DNA of 64,000 bases, taken from positions 215,108 through 279,107 of the forward strand of contig NW_005178889.1 in the NCBI RefSeq assembly GCF_000350225.1, written 5' to 3'. The translations under genes and the position numbers were made by a program. Under the pieces are notes generated by a model. That model ran no database searches, was not told where the DNA came from, and saw only the letters and a program-made list of their open reading frames with translations. Positions within the stretch are counted from its first letter, which is position 1; the number at the start of each line of letters is the position of its first letter. The stretch comes from Chondrus crispus. Lineage: Eukaryota; Rhodophyta; Florideophyceae; Gigartinales; Gigartinaceae. This document shows positions 9,665-21,126 of the stretch, one piece after another.

Positions 9665-10616
9665 TTACTGTCGCCTTGTGGGGCACTCTTGTTGCCAGTG
9701 TCCAATCTCACGGCAGTCACATCGTGTACGAGACTTCAGAGCTGCTAGCTCTGCTGCAGATCGAGACCGGGGGCCCCAGGGTCTCATGGCTACATGGCCG
9801 TGTCGGTGAGATGGAACGGTGGTACGTGCGGCTGTCAGGCGCGGTTTAAAGCGCATGGCGTCCTGGGATCCATAAAACGTCATCGCAGATGAGGGGCTAT
9901 CGGGATTATGAGGAGGGGCCAAATTGTCGTGTCGGTGCCGGAATCGCTCCAAATGGGCACTGACTGCTGTATTGAGAGCTGTGTGAAAGTCTTCATAAAT
10001 CAGGTTTGCACTGCCTGTCAACGGGATAACGGGAGCGGCCCACTCCTCTCCTTGTAATATGCGTTGCAGCCCAAATATCATGTAGTCGTCTCCCTGTAAG
10101 CTCTTACCGCATTTGAGAAGTGTCTTCACAATCTGATCATGGGCGTGCTGTATTGCCTCTGCTTCATCACACTTGTACTTCTGATGTATGTCAGTCAATT
10201 TGATTCCGTTTAGGTAGGCACGGGCTTGTGTATGCACGTGGTGCGTGTCAAAGCGCTGCTCCAGCATATCAAATGCTGCGTGAATGTGGCAAGACTTGCC
10301 CTGTATGCGCTCAAAAAAGTCTTTGTGCGTCGCCTTCGACACATTGGTCAAGGATGTCTGTGTCATCGGCATGTGGCAGCCTGTGCTGCATGATCGCAGC
10401 CATAAACATTTGCTTAGTGGTGATTACAGCCGGTCCTTGCTTCGGAGATCCTGAAAACTTTGGCATGTTCGAGACCAGTATTGCCGCGTTTTGCTTCAGT
10501 TTTGCGACATGTAAATGGTCAGCAGAAGACGAGGGGCGCAGACTCGGATCAAAAGGCGCCGCTCTAGCGGTATTGTGTATTGGGGAATGTGGGGCTGGAT
10601 TCGAAAGGTTATCCAC
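9665..10616 (-). pseudogene. gag: Copia-1 gag with degenerate zinc knuckle, one frameshift
   Basis: Two overlapping frames (10616-10311 and 10372-9665) cover a capsid-like protein: NMPKFSGSPK in the first, then FDMLEQRFDTHHV, DEAEAIQHAHDQIVKTLLKCG and LQGDDYMIFGLQRIL. The C-terminal zinc knuckle is CDCREIGHWQQEC, which is C-x1-C-x4-H-x4-C and one residue short of the normal CCHC spacing. The frames overlap near 10311-10372, so one indel probably split a single gag. The gag ends about 45 bp before the inserted solo LTR. Confidence 0.7.
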
Positions 10617-10739
10617 TGCATTACGTGGTCTGGCTGGTTCACTCAGGTTTCCATCGTGAGAAGGTGAAGCAAAATAACTCTCTTCACAGGGTTGTGCAGA
10701 TCTGCCGTTTTGAGCTGAACAGTATCTTCGTCTCTGTCA

Positions 10740-11309
10740 TCAAACGGTGTTGATGCAGATCCTGGCAGATCTTATTTGTGCTGGATTCATGGACTGTAAC
10801 ACTCTGCGGGTGGGCTGCGCGTGTATGAGATCAGTTTTCGTCGCAACAGGGCGGTTGCATGGAGGGCTGAAAAGTTCTCTGAATGACCTGTACCCATCCA
10901 GAGCATTGTCTAGAACCTCCTTATTCTGAGGATCGTCAAAAAAGAGATGCATTATGTGGGGAATTATGGTCTTTTCTGCGGTGACAGGGTAGCCCAGAAT
11001 GCGCATTAAGCTGCGGAGGAGGAAAAAGAGTCGGCTGCAATTGAGTACTTCAGTACGAGTTACACGGTCCTCGTCAAATGCTCCAGTGATGATGTCTTTA
11101 GACTCTTCTACACTGTCGGCTTCCACTGCTTTGATCAAGTGTTCACATAAGTCTGCGATCTCCCGTTGTCCCTTTTTAGCTAGATTGGATATCTCGCGAA
11201 GAACCTTGGCTGCCATGGGGTGTGCCTTCTGGTTTTCAGTGGCTGGTGCCCACATATCCGAAAAAACCTCATTTTCTCTCGACCTAGAATCAGCCAGTGA
11301 CCGATGCAA
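10740..11309 (-). CDS. Copia-1 N-terminal ORF, function unknown
   Basis: A 189-codon frame, the first in Copia-1 downstream of the 5' LTR (11446-12081). It is mostly alpha-helical in character (KVLREISNLAKKGQREIADLCEHLIKAV, FFLLRSLMRILGYPVTAEKTIIPHIMHLFFDD). No zinc knuckle, protease or other motif is visible. It could be an extra N-terminal gag domain or a separate small protein. Its size and composition suggest it is real, but I recognise no family. Confidence 0.5.
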   Translation of the reverse strand: MHRSLADSRSRENEVFSDMWAPATENQKAHPMAAKVLREISNLAKKGQREIADLCEHLIKAVEADSVEESKDIITGAFDEDRVTRTEVLNCSRLFFLLRSLMRILGYPVTAEKTIIPHIMHLFFDDPQNKEVLDNALDGYRSFRELFSPPCNRPVATKTDLIHAQPTRRVLQSMNPAQIRSARICINTV

Positions 11310-11445
11310 GCTTGCATCAGGGGGAGCGATGTTGGTGCCGACGGTCGCAAGATTCTGACTGCGGGATGCAACCTGATTGTCGAGACGTTTTCAAAGAATA
11401 CGACGCTTTTTCAAAGAAAAATGGAGACACACCGGTACGTCGAAG

Positions 11446-12081
11446 TGATGGTGATGTCCGGGGGTTTTGTTCTCTTCAACTAGTACAGCACAAAGGTGTG
11501 GTTGACGGGGAGGAGTAAGAAAAGGGGAGAGGGGCGAAGATGGGAAATCAGTGGGTCGCTGGGGCTGATTCGCGCGCACGTGGAACGGTGGGCAGACGAG
11601 TCAGGGAAACCCTCCCTCGCACTGTAGGCGAGTGGCGGCGGCGGAGAGCAATGTGCGCGTCAATGCCTGTAGTACAGGGTTGGAGTAGTCTCCGATAAGA
11701 TACAGAGAGGTAGATCTTCGTAACACGGAAGATGAAAGCGGTAAAGGTGCTTTTACGTATCGTTGTTGTTTTTGATGATGATGATTTCTATTACTTTTTG
11801 TTGGAACTCTTCAGGAAGATAGGATAGTATCCGGTCATCGGCGGAGGTCCCGCTGCGATGAAGACGGAGACAGTTCGTTTCGACGCAGCGTGTCCGTCCG
11901 CTTGAAAAGTGACCGTGAGCCAGTAGCGGAGAGAGCGGAAGCGTAAAGGCATCAGGGGTCATGTCCTGATTGGCTGGACAGCAGCCATCGGGCTACAGTA
12001 TGAACATACATATGATGTAGTCCCATGTCGGTTGACGATAATCGTCGACCGTTGCAACGCGCAAGCGTTGCCAGAATTACA
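11446..12081 (-). repeat. 5' LTR of Copia-1
   Basis: A direct repeat of 4248-4883, the same length and almost identical; visible differences are 'accgttgcaac' versus 'accgatgcaac' and 'gcgttgcc' versus 'gcgttacc'. It is followed on the outside by the target duplication GTTTT. The bases next to the LTR inside the element do not show the common TGG-type primer-binding site. Confidence 0.93.
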
Positions 12082-12205
12082 GTTTTCTACCCACGTCAAC
12101 AAATGAAAAAGGACAGAAAATGTAAAACTCCATGGCTCTGACCGTACAGAATCGAAGAAAGTTTGACCCGAATATCATATCACATATCCCTAGTATTCAA
12201 TTTTA

Positions 12206-12225
12206 ATGTACGATGTATCGTACAT
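12206..12225. repeat. 20-bp palindrome ATGTACGAT-gt-ATCGTACAT, copy 1
   Basis: A perfect 9-bp inverted repeat with a 2-bp centre. The identical 20-mer recurs at 12403-12422, and the motif returns in a larger inverted repeat at 13378-13452. All lie in the 1.47-kb non-element stretch between Copia-1 and Ty3-A. It could be a binding site for a dimeric protein or the end of a small element. Confidence 0.8.
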
Positions 12226-12402
12226 AACTTTTTGAGAATCATAGCCGCTCCGTGCAACTGCGTTTGCCGATCCCAAGTATACAGACGCATTCCGGAGGGC
12301 TTTCGTAGTGCTTCTGTAAAGAATCAGGATAATTGAAGCACTTCAACCTACAATTCTCAAAAACTGCAACATCGATGCAAAGATATGGTCCAAAATCGCG
12401 AT

Positions 12403-12422
12403 ATGTACGATGTATCGTACAT
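12403..12422. repeat. 20-bp palindrome, copy 2
   Basis: Identical to the palindrome at 12206-12225, 197 bp away, in the same context (followed by 'aac'). Confidence 0.8.
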
Positions 12423-12461
12423 AACTGAGGATTGGTTATCCCTTAAAAGCTACTCAATGTC

Positions 12462-12881
12462 TTATACGGCGCCTCTGAGAACTCTGTGCAGGCCACACAA
12501 CGCCCGAAGAACCTCTTTTCCTTCCTCGACAAACTCATTGTATAGAGTTACTGGCTCCTTGCGCACTGGTAGTACTCTCCAGCCTTCGGTTGGCATGCTC
12601 CTTTTTTGTCCGGATCTCCGCTGAATTCGGCTCGCACGTGTACCACGTCCCCGCCTCTCACGTACTCTCTGCCCTCGCCCTCTCTCCGCAGGCCTTGCTG
12701 ATGGCACAGAAAAATCCGGAGATGCCTCCACAGTATTATTAAGTTGCAGGCTTTCAGGATGTAGTCTTGATTTCTGACGGGGTTCCATAGAATCGCTTAT
12801 AAGTTGCGGCTGCGAGAGATTAGACAGCGTTGAGAGACTGCGAGCGAGCACAGGTTGAGGCGATGGCAAGGGATGAGGCAA
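12462..12881 (-). other. basic low-complexity ORF, doubtful
   Basis: A 139-codon frame rich in Arg, Pro and Ser with an Arg-rich middle (RGQRVRERRGRGTRASR). No family is recognised. It is the longest frame in the gap 12082-13552; the rest of that gap shows only the palindromes and no gene. Confidence 0.2.
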
Positions 12882-13377
12882 AGGAGGAAGCTATTCCAAC
12901 TGGAGAAGAGTTCTGATGCCCCAATTTCAAAAATTGGCTTCCCCATGCACTCCTGAGTGGCATGAGAAGAGCGTCAGGGGAGAGAGGAGGCGAACGTTCA
13001 AGTAGTTCCTGGCCATGTCGGGGGCTGTGCTTTAGTTCATTGCGTCAGGAAGGGGGGTGGCTTCAGTTGCTGGCAATGGCGATATAGGCACATCCATGAA
13101 GTTTGAAGGATCTAAGGAGGCCTGAGCGATCCGAGGAGGCGTGGCCGATGGCTTAGGGGGGTAAAATTTTGCGAATAGACCCTTGAGGGGAAAAGTGCTG
13201 GTGAGGGTGAGACGGAACGCCTTGATCTGTTGTTCGGAGCCTGTACTTCGTTTCTGCGGAAGTTGAACACGATATATGGTCTCAACAACCCACAGAGTTC
13301 GACTACCTACCCGCCAGTGAGAAAATAACGCCTGTTTCTAAGAAACCGGAGGTCAAAGATGACATAAAAGCGGCTTA

Positions 13378-13452
13378 TATGTAGGATGTATCGTACATAA
13401 AGCAAGTTCGGAAATTTCTGGATCTGTCTTTATGTACGATACATGGTACATA
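13378..13452. repeat. 25-bp-arm inverted repeat built from the same palindrome
   Basis: The arms at 13378-13402 and 13428-13452 are reverse complements with two mismatches, separated by 25 bp. Each arm contains the ATGTATCGTACAT half of the palindromes at 12206 and 12403. It ends about 100 bp before the start of Ty3-A. Confidence 0.75.
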
Positions 13453-13552
13453 TAAACACTAGGGATACAGTTCTCTCTGAGATCGGATATGAAGTAGCAA
13501 GAGTGAATGTGAACAGGCTACGTCTAATTGGTGAGGAAGTGAGAGAAACAGG

Positions 13553-13638
13553 TGTAGTAGTCTGCTGGCTGCTGCTATTTTGGGGTGGACGTTTGGAATT
13601 TGGCTATTGCCAAATTCGGTACCTACCAGCCCCCTTGG
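13553..13638 (+). repeat. 5' LTR of Ty3-A, left part
   Basis: TGTAGTAGTCTGCTG up to 'accagcccccttgg'. It matches the first part of the intact 3' LTR (from 42954) with minor indels and is cut by Ty3-B2 at 13638. The rest of this LTR is at 28692-28835. Confidence 0.9.
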
Positions 13639-14682
13639 TGTAGTGCAATGTGCCTGGCAGGCCGCGAACACAGTCCGACGGTCAAACAAAAAGAAGAAAA
13701 CAACAACAGCAACAACCACTGCCGATGGAACGCGCTACGGAGCGTTCGAGACTCCCTTTCCCCTTGTGTGGGCTTGCGGCCCACGGTAGCTCAACTCCGA
13801 CGGGGGGGTAAGGAAAGATGCCCGGCCCCGGAGGATAATGGTGGTAGAGACTTGTGAAGACTTGAATGTTCGACGAGTGCGGGTAGGGCTTGTCTACGAG
13901 GATGTAACCGCGGTTCGCTGGGTTGTAAGGCCAATGCTCGGCGAGTGTCTTCAGCACCTTGGGTATAATTCAAGGTCTTCGACGGGGGCTTGTTCAGCAC
14001 TACCCGACGGGATCGTAGCCGTGTAGCAACGCTACTACCGACTTGTTGCCCGATGGCTAAATACACCCTCACCAGCGCGATCGCAATCGCGGTAGGTGGT
14101 ACCCACTCTGTCTTATACAGTAAGACCTTCGACGGAGGCGTCCTCGCAACAGCCTTCCGGCGGAACTTGAGACAGTAGCAGCGCTACACAACGTGTTGCC
14201 CGATGGCTAAAACACCTACACTGGATCGGTCGCAACCAACTCCAGTGGAACCAACACAATTAAGGGAAATATAGAGGTAGAGGTAGAAATGAATTAGGGA
14301 AATAAAGGAAAAGGAAAAGGGAACCCCCGAGCGCAAAGGATGCCGTAGGCTTAGGTAAAAGGGAGCGTCTTGGTAGAGACGGACTTCGACCAAGGCGACA
14401 TTCAACTCTGGCAACTCGGGTTACCTTTACTGACTTGGTGGTCAGAGGGCTAAGGTATATATCGCCCCGCCGGAGGCACTACAGTGACTCGCGCCGCTAG
14501 ATCCTAGATCTAATTTAGTGTCAGCAAAATTAATGCCAACTAATTAAACTAAATAAAATAAAATAATTTAAAATTAAAACTGTGCAGTTATTCACACGTG
14601 TGTCCCCCAACCCGGACTACTTTTCATATCCAAATATTTTCCTTTCTTTTCACCCCCCTTTTCAGGTGCGTATTGCACTACA
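13639..14682 (-). repeat. 3' LTR of Ty3-B2
   Basis: TGTAGTGCAATGTGCC to GTATTGCACTACA on the plus strand: 11-bp perfect terminal inverted repeats with TG..CA ends. It is nearly identical to 27638-28686; the visible difference is mainly a longer G-run there. A TATA-like 'ggtatatatcg' lies near 14455. Confidence 0.93.
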
Positions 14683-14694
14683 TATCCCCCTTCC
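14683..14694 (-). promoter_or_regulatory. polypurine tract of Ty3-B2
   Basis: The minus strand reads GGAAGGGGGATA immediately before the 3' LTR. A comparable purine-rich stretch precedes the LTR of Ty3-B1 at 2901-2910. This is the usual plus-strand primer site and fixes the element's orientation as minus. Confidence 0.75.
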
Positions 14695-14805
14695 GAGCGC
14701 TCTTGTACGCCACTCTGCCATCGTATAATCTCCTCGCCGTTTCTCTCACAACTCTACACCGCCGTATCCGGTAATCGGTGAAAGTGCAAGAGCAAGACGG
14801 GCCCC

Positions 14806-16758
14806 ATGTTTCCTTCATCCCCGAGCCACTCGAGTGGTGGTACCAAACGCAAGCGCTACGGCGTGGGTTTTTCTTCCACTTCCCACGACCCTCTAAGTCT
14901 TCCTTCCATCCCTCGATTTCCCCCTGATTCCCAACATGTCGACCCTGTTGCCCACCCCGATTCTGATTCTAACGCACCATCCTCGCGTCGATATCCTGCT
15001 GCGTCGGAACTCCACGACAAGACCATGCGCCTTAATCCTGAGCTTTTTGCTTCCGCTAAATGGTTTTCAGTGGTCGGTGTATGCGCCTTCGATGACATTG
15101 CTTACTCGTTCGCCGATGGCGCCGGTATGCTTCCAGGACAAATCCCCCTTCAAGCCATTCGGTCTTACGATTGGTTGGCTCGCATCGCCATTCCTCCCTC
15201 CATTCTGTGTCACATTCTGCCTCGTGGTCGTGCGGTGTTATCGACCCGCTTCATGACCGCTGTGTGCGAAAGGCTTGAGCTGCCATTGACGCAGGATCTC
15301 ATTCCTTAGGAATTCGGTTGTGACACGTGGCAATTTCGCACCGAGGGCGAGCGGTCTTACCTCGATAACATGCTGGCCTGGACCTCCGATAACCCTCCTC
15401 GTGAAGCCAACCGCCTTTGGTTCAACCAACGGACCGTCTCTGGCGACGCTATGATGTGGACCAACGCCATAATTCCGGCTAATTTCCGACTCATCAAGCG
15501 GGGTACCATCCCCTTCTTCCAGCACACAGTGCGCTTCGAACGCCGTATTCGGTCTGACACGGATTATTTTGTGGCCTACCAGATGTTGCAGGCGCGCAAA
15601 ATCTCGCGGTCCCATTACGCGAATCGTTACCAGCGTATTCCGTCGTGGTGGAGCCAATTTGAGGTCTGCCAAGGCTTTTGGGCTGAGCTCGGCCCCGTGT
15701 ACACGTATTACGGAAGGTATTTACGTGATCCTCGACACGGCCTTTGAGTAGTCTTTCTCACAGAGTGGTGTACCAAAGTGGCAGTGACCCTCCTGTGGGA
15801 GACTTACGACTGCTGGAGGTTGTGGTACTTGCCTCCCCAGCTCATCAGCCTTATGCGACGCCTCGATTATTCGGTTCCCCTGGGCGGTGCTGATGCAGAC
15901 ACCGAACTGCGTTCTCTCCTCGATAAAATAGAGGAGGTCGATTGGGACTCGATACCGCGTCAAAATGTTTCTCGTTCCTTCGTCCGGCAACGCCCCTCCT
16001 TCTCTCCTGGTCGTGCTCATCGTGGTGCTGGGGACTACGCTTGGTTTAACCCCTGGACAGGATCGCAATGTTCTTGCGACGAGGCGCGTCTGAGTCAGCG
16101 GTATGGGAGTCAGACGCCCGTCCCGGTTGAATTGCCCGTCTTCTTTGCGGATCCCCGCGAGCGCGACCTCTGTCCCCGGGAGCCTTTGCGTTCTCGCCCT
16201 GTATTACTGGTCTCACCGACTTCACTTCCTGTCGGTCCGGCCGGCCCCACTCCTCCTGTGAATGCTTCGATAAGGGCGACGAGAGCCCCTTAGAATGAGG
16301 AGGTCAAAGCCCCTTTGCGGTCCCATTCAACTTCAGTGGCCAGGTGTCAACCTATATCAGAGACGCGAGGGGTACCCTCGTCAGCTAGCCGGACTGACAG
16401 TCTGTCCGTGCGCGCCGTCCCAGAAAGGAAGGAAAATTCTTCGTCCCTTACCCCCTCGGCTCCTCCTGCACCGTCTCCTCCTGTGCACGTCCCAGCTCGT
16501 CCCTCTTCTTCTGCGGCTGTTCCAGTTGCCGCCCCCTTGTCGCCAATCGTTGACGCAGTCCAATCGACCAGGGGAGGGTCAACCTCCCCGTCCTCTCCAG
16601 ATGTCATCAAAAAGAACGACGGCGCCGCCAGCGTCTATCGCACATTGCTCCGTGCTCACCGAATAAACGAGGGGGCTTTTCAAGGAGCGTCCCTTGTTGA
16701 CCTGCGCTTACTGGCGCAACTTGTCGCCTCACTTCCAAAGAAAAACATTCTCGGGTAA
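14806..16758 (+). pseudogene. Ty3-B antisense ORF (aORF), decayed copy with three in-frame stops
   Basis: One frame of 651 codons with stops TAG at 15307, TGA at 15746 and TAG at 16291. The reading continues with clear homology to the intact aORF at 1559-2800 through 15830. The C-terminal third (15840-16758) adds a Pro/Ser/Ala-rich low-complexity stretch and a helical end (ASVYRTLLRAHRINEGAFQG..LVDLRLLAQLVASL). The start ATG lies 124 bp inside the LTR and points away from it. No known domain is recognised. Conservation of the frame between two diverged elements argues it was once selected as a protein. Confidence 0.65.
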
Positions 16759-19700
16759 ATCGTCCCATTGACCCCTTGCCGATGGTAGCGCCCTGCCGAT
16801 CCATGTTCAGATCATTGTCCTCTGAGAGTGTTGACTCATCATCGGCACTTCCCTTCGTTCCACCGAAAATAAATTGCATTTCCTTCTCCTATCCACTTCC
16901 TCCTCTTGTTACAATTTTCCTCCTCTTTTTCCAACACGTACGTCATCCTTCTCCTCATTTTCCTTTCCGTCTTCTTTATCCAACACGGCACGCTCATCCT
17001 CGAGTCACCCCCTTGGGTACCATGTGTGTCCCCTCCGATCCCGGGATCACACCTCGGGCCTCCGTCTTCCTCCTCTTTTTCTGCGTACCGTCAATGCGGT
17101 CGCTTCTTCCCTCAACCCCTCTTTCCTTCTCTTTTCCTCGTTACTGTCTTCCTCCTCTTATCCCTTTTTCGGGCACCTCTGCTACTGCAGTTACACATCT
17201 CCTATTTCCTTCTCTTTTCTTCCGCTTGTCCACCAGATCGCCGGCTGGGGAGTCACGCCCTCTTTGTTTTTCATTGATCGGCCCACGGACCGCTCTCGAC
17301 CTTCAGAAAGGCCCCCATCTTTCTTAACCTTCAGGCTTTCCCGTTGCTCATGTTCACGCCTCCACGAGACACTATCGCAGCTCCCCAACACATGATTACC
17401 TCCTCTGAGATTCCGTCTTGGGACGATAGCTACACATAAAAAATGTAGGGCTCTTGGAGTAATCGAAACTCGATTCGATCCCCCATTTCTCCTGTTGTGC
17501 CTATCAGGGTGGTAACCCGCTCCAGTTCAGGTCTCCGACAATTTCCCTATTCTTCCTCCCACTTATTTTCGAACTCCGTCTTCTAAACGGACAGTGTCGT
17601 ATTGTCCTCGCGGCTTCTTCGGCGAAACTCATAATTGGCATCCTTGATAAGTCGCGGAGAAGCTTTGATAGGTCGATTTAAAAACGAAGTAGGGGTCGTG
17701 GCTATGCTCGATCCCTTCGGTCGGACCCGCCGACCTCAAGGGTGAGTTCCGTGCACAATGCTCAAACGCCCCGTTTAAATTTTGTCCTTAAAATGGCGCG
17801 GTGAAGACGTCGTTAGTGTCTCCTGTCGCGTTCTCAAAGCCTGTGCAGGGGAAATGTCGTCTGCGATTTTCAACGTGGCGAGGTCAACAAGTTTCTCTTA
17901 CTGCTAGGGACTGATCGCGTGCGAAAGTCCATTTTGCGGGGGTCATATTGACTTCCGCTCCGCTCTCCCCGACATGTCCAAAAAACATATAGAAATAGGT
18001 TGTCCTTTTCAGTAACGCGGTGGAGGTGACCTGGGCAGCCGGCTAGAACAACGTCCTTGATCTCTGGCTAGTTGTCGACAGTTACGGCGCACTCGTTGGG
18101 GGATAGAGCATACAGAATACCGCATAGGTACACTGAGCATTCCCGGTTCGTGTCACGGCGCCGGACCTGCTGGTCGGTTCCGAGATCGTTAATCTTACGA
18201 ATTGCACGAAGCTTCGTCCGCGTCAAAAATAATTTCAAAGGATCGCAGGGAAGCTCCGGCCCTTGAGTTTCCGTTTGTTTGCGACCGGAACCTCTTCAAT
18301 AAAATTAACTAGTGAGAAAGTAGATGACATTTCGATCTTTTGGAGCACGACATTATTGATGGGTCAAGGTCGACGAGGCGGCGTGCCACTGTTCAGTTCG
18401 ATCTCCGTGAGCCGCCTCGGTTCCAACTCACTGCACTTGGTCGGGGAACAAACATGATGACGGCGACTCAGGGTCGTTGCCGTCTGGATATCCTTCGCGT
18501 TTCGTCCGACGGTCGAACACGACAGTCCTGAAGTGGTGTCCCACTGTCCATCAGGCGTTGGTGAGAATAACTACGAAGTTCAGCTCTAAGAAGTCATTAC
18601 TAGAGCGAAGGGGGAGATATTGATGCATCTCAGTTTTGGTGGTAGGTGTTCTCTTGTTGCGCACGATTTGCGTCTCCAGTTAGCGCTGTCACCGACAGCT
18701 GCGCGATCGACAGTAATTCTCTTTTCCTTCCAATTTTCCGAGCTCATCGAGACGATCCTCAATTGCCAGGAGCCCGTAACACAGGGCGTCATTCACTGCC
18801 GCTTCGTATCTTTTCCAAAAGCGTGTCGACGACGATCATGATCTGGTTGATAGCTGCGACGGGATGCGACTTTGTAGCAGTGTCGGAGCGAGAGCGGGGT
18901 CAAATCGCGCTGCGTCGAACAACGCGTTTTTGATCGTGACAACTACTGATTTCGTAACAAGAATTTCACCTGCACACGTCGACACGTGTATCCACTGACT
19001 TGGTCGTAAAAATTCATCTTCCCATCGGAGGTGCCCAAGGGTAACTGCTGCCTTTCCCTTCGAAGTCAAAATGGCTCTTCGTCTCTGACCCGATCGCTGA
19101 ATCCGTGCGCTCCCATTTCTCCTCAGTACACGCCGCGGACAATCGGCACTATCGCCGAGCTTTCGGACCTTTTCCAGGGATGCGGTCCATTCTCTTGCCC
19201 GTCTCCGACACGTACTCCTCTCCCTCGTCTAACGATCAATTTTCTTTCGCCTGAGAGAACCACTCTGTTAGGCACGTACGACTTAAACAAAGTCTCTTCA
19301 GGACGCATGCTTTCACTTTCCTTGCTAATATCCTCTTGCTCGTGCGATGACACTGTAAGTCCTCCGTGTCAAAACCCTGACACTAATTTTTCCCCGCGCA
19401 TCGGAGGTCCTCTTCCCTCTTTGCCGTTGTTCTCACCCAAATCCTTGACAATTCTCTCTCCATCCACGACCTTTTTCATGCGGCCCCACTGTAGTGCGTC
19501 TCCGTTACGCAATTCTTCTCCAACTACAAATTCCTCGTTCTCGAAAAATTTCCAACGTCTCCCTTCCGTCGACCGGAGGTCGTCCTCCTTTCCCACACAC
19601 CAGCGGTGTTCACATAGGCGTTCATAAGTAGCGTTAGTAGGAGTCGTCGAATACAATACTGTACCAAGCCTCGCTGTTCAGCTCAACCAAGGCAGTGTCT

Positions 19701-20761
19701 TCGATCCTTCATTTCATCTGTGTGTGTTGCTTCACGGCTGAGGCGAACGTAACGTAGAAACTTAAGCTATCGCCTCGCCAGCGGGTCGATGGGCGCGGTT
19801 TCATTGCGTCGTTGACATTACCAAAAAAAAAAAGAAAAGAAAAGAAAGAAAACAGGAACGAAACAGAGATTGGGGCAGGAGCGGATCGGCCGACTGAAAA
19901 GCAAGCGTTTGATCGCCTTGATGACGACGTCGAGCCAATTCTCGTTGTTGACGAAGTCAACAGAAACGACAAAACAATTTGTCCCCCCCCACACGGTTTA
20001 GTCTCGCGCGTTAACGCGCACCACTTGTCCTTTGTCTATACGTGAAAAAAATCACAAGCATTCCCTTTCACACTGATTCAGACGAGCATAGATCCCTGAT
20101 CTAAACGTCCCTTTGCGTGCACACCCATGCGACGCGTGATCCTACGTAATTTTTGCATTGTCTCCACCTGAGGCTGCAGTGACTTCGTCACTCCCTGATG
20201 TAGAGCATCTCGCCGCTCTGTCTCCATGAGCGTTAAGCCACGCATACCTGCCCGTCTCACCTCATCTTTCCTTCTCGCCATTGCCGAGGCGCCGTACTTC
20301 CGCTATGCTCATTCCTCGCCTCCTACACGTCGTCTTGATCTGCCTCGTCCGCGTGCAGTCGCCCATCGACTGCATCCTCTCCCAACCTTATACCTTATCT
20401 CGAAGGTAGCACACTCGTCAATCTGACGCATCCCCTTCTTCTCCAATCTTCTCGTCATACCCGTTCCCTTGAAGACAGACCTCTTCCTGGACTCGAGATA
20501 CAGCTTATAGCCTTAATCACGATCGGCGGTTCGCAATCCCCTGTCACCCTTAGGCGCCTGTCGTGTTCTTCCTAAAACTTCGCACGCTCGCTTCGGGATC
20601 GCCGGCCTAGGTGCGTCTCGGGAAGGGAAAACAAACATAAAAAAACAAAGCAACCAAACAAAAACAAAAACGAAGCAGAATAGTTAAGAAAGTAAGAACA
20701 TAGGAACTGGTTGCGGCTCACGTCTTTCTTTCGCTTTCCATCATCACATTGCGTATGGAGC
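16759..20761. other. about 4-kb domain-free interior of Ty3-B2
   Basis: It lies between the aORF and the chromodomain end of pol. 16870-17390 is strongly C+T-rich on the plus strand and produces long but meaningless Phe/Ser/Leu frames. 19811-19850 is an A-rich stretch. Scattered short frames (for example 19369-19656 minus, charged) show no recognisable family. I see no coding domain here. Confidence 0.5.
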
Positions 20762-20992
20762 TCATCCTGGTCTCGCGCGTGCGACTTGCGGCGGGAGGGG
20801 AAATTTCTTCCTCCGGAAATAGGTCACCACTGCGCTGCGCGGTAGCTGAGAAATCGGCTCCCACGTTGCGTCCTCAATCGCGTAGCCATACCATTCCACC
20901 TTGAGAATTAATTTTCCATCTTGATAAGCCGATGCGCTGCACAATTTCTCCGACGCCGTCTCGCTCATCATCGCCTTCGCGGCGCGTCGCAT
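20762..20992 (-). CDS. pol: Ty3-B2 chromodomain (C-terminal end of pol)
   Basis: A 77-codon frame containing KLILKVEWYGYAIEDATWEP followed by ISQLPRSAVVTYFRRKKF, which matches the chromodomain core (aromatic-Val-x-Trp-x-Gly-Tyr ... Thr-Trp-Glu-Pro ... C-terminal helix). In chromoviruses this domain sits at the integrase C-terminus and can direct insertion to marked chromatin. It is in a different frame from the integrase (21127-22368), with about 135 bp between them, so at least one indel separates them. Confidence 0.75.
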   Translation of the reverse strand: MRRAAKAMMSETASEKLCSASAYQDGKLILKVEWYGYAIEDATWEPISQLPRSAVVTYFRRKKFPLPPQVARARPG

Positions 20993-21126
20993 CGCCAGGC
21001 GCCCGCGCGACGAGCTAGCGGCTCATCCTCATCCTGCTCTTCCGAACCTCCCATCTCTTGTAGATCGGGCGGGATGCCCGCAGCTTCCTGATTTATCAAA
21101 GGTCCGTCATCCATCCTATCCTTCGC

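Larger units (their letters stand above)
4248..12081 (-). mobile_element. Copia-1: Ty1/copia retrotransposon, minus strand, with a nested solo LTR
   Basis: It is bounded by two 636-bp direct LTRs (4248-4883 and 11446-12081) that differ at only about two positions by eye, and flanked by a perfect 5-bp target duplication GTTTT (4243-4247 and 12082-12086). Domain order on the minus strand is gag with a zinc-knuckle-like motif, protease remnant, integrase, reverse transcriptase, RNase H. Integrase before RT is the copia signature. The solo Ty3-B LTR at 8599-9617 lies between gag and protease, so its own length is about 6.8 kb. The coding region has frameshifts despite the near-identical LTRs, so it looks young but not autonomous. 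Confidence 0.93.

Noticed and set aside
16870-17390. overlapping plus-strand ORFs rich in Phe, Ser, Leu
   Set aside because: They come from a C+T-rich tract that lacks stops in several frames; no domain.
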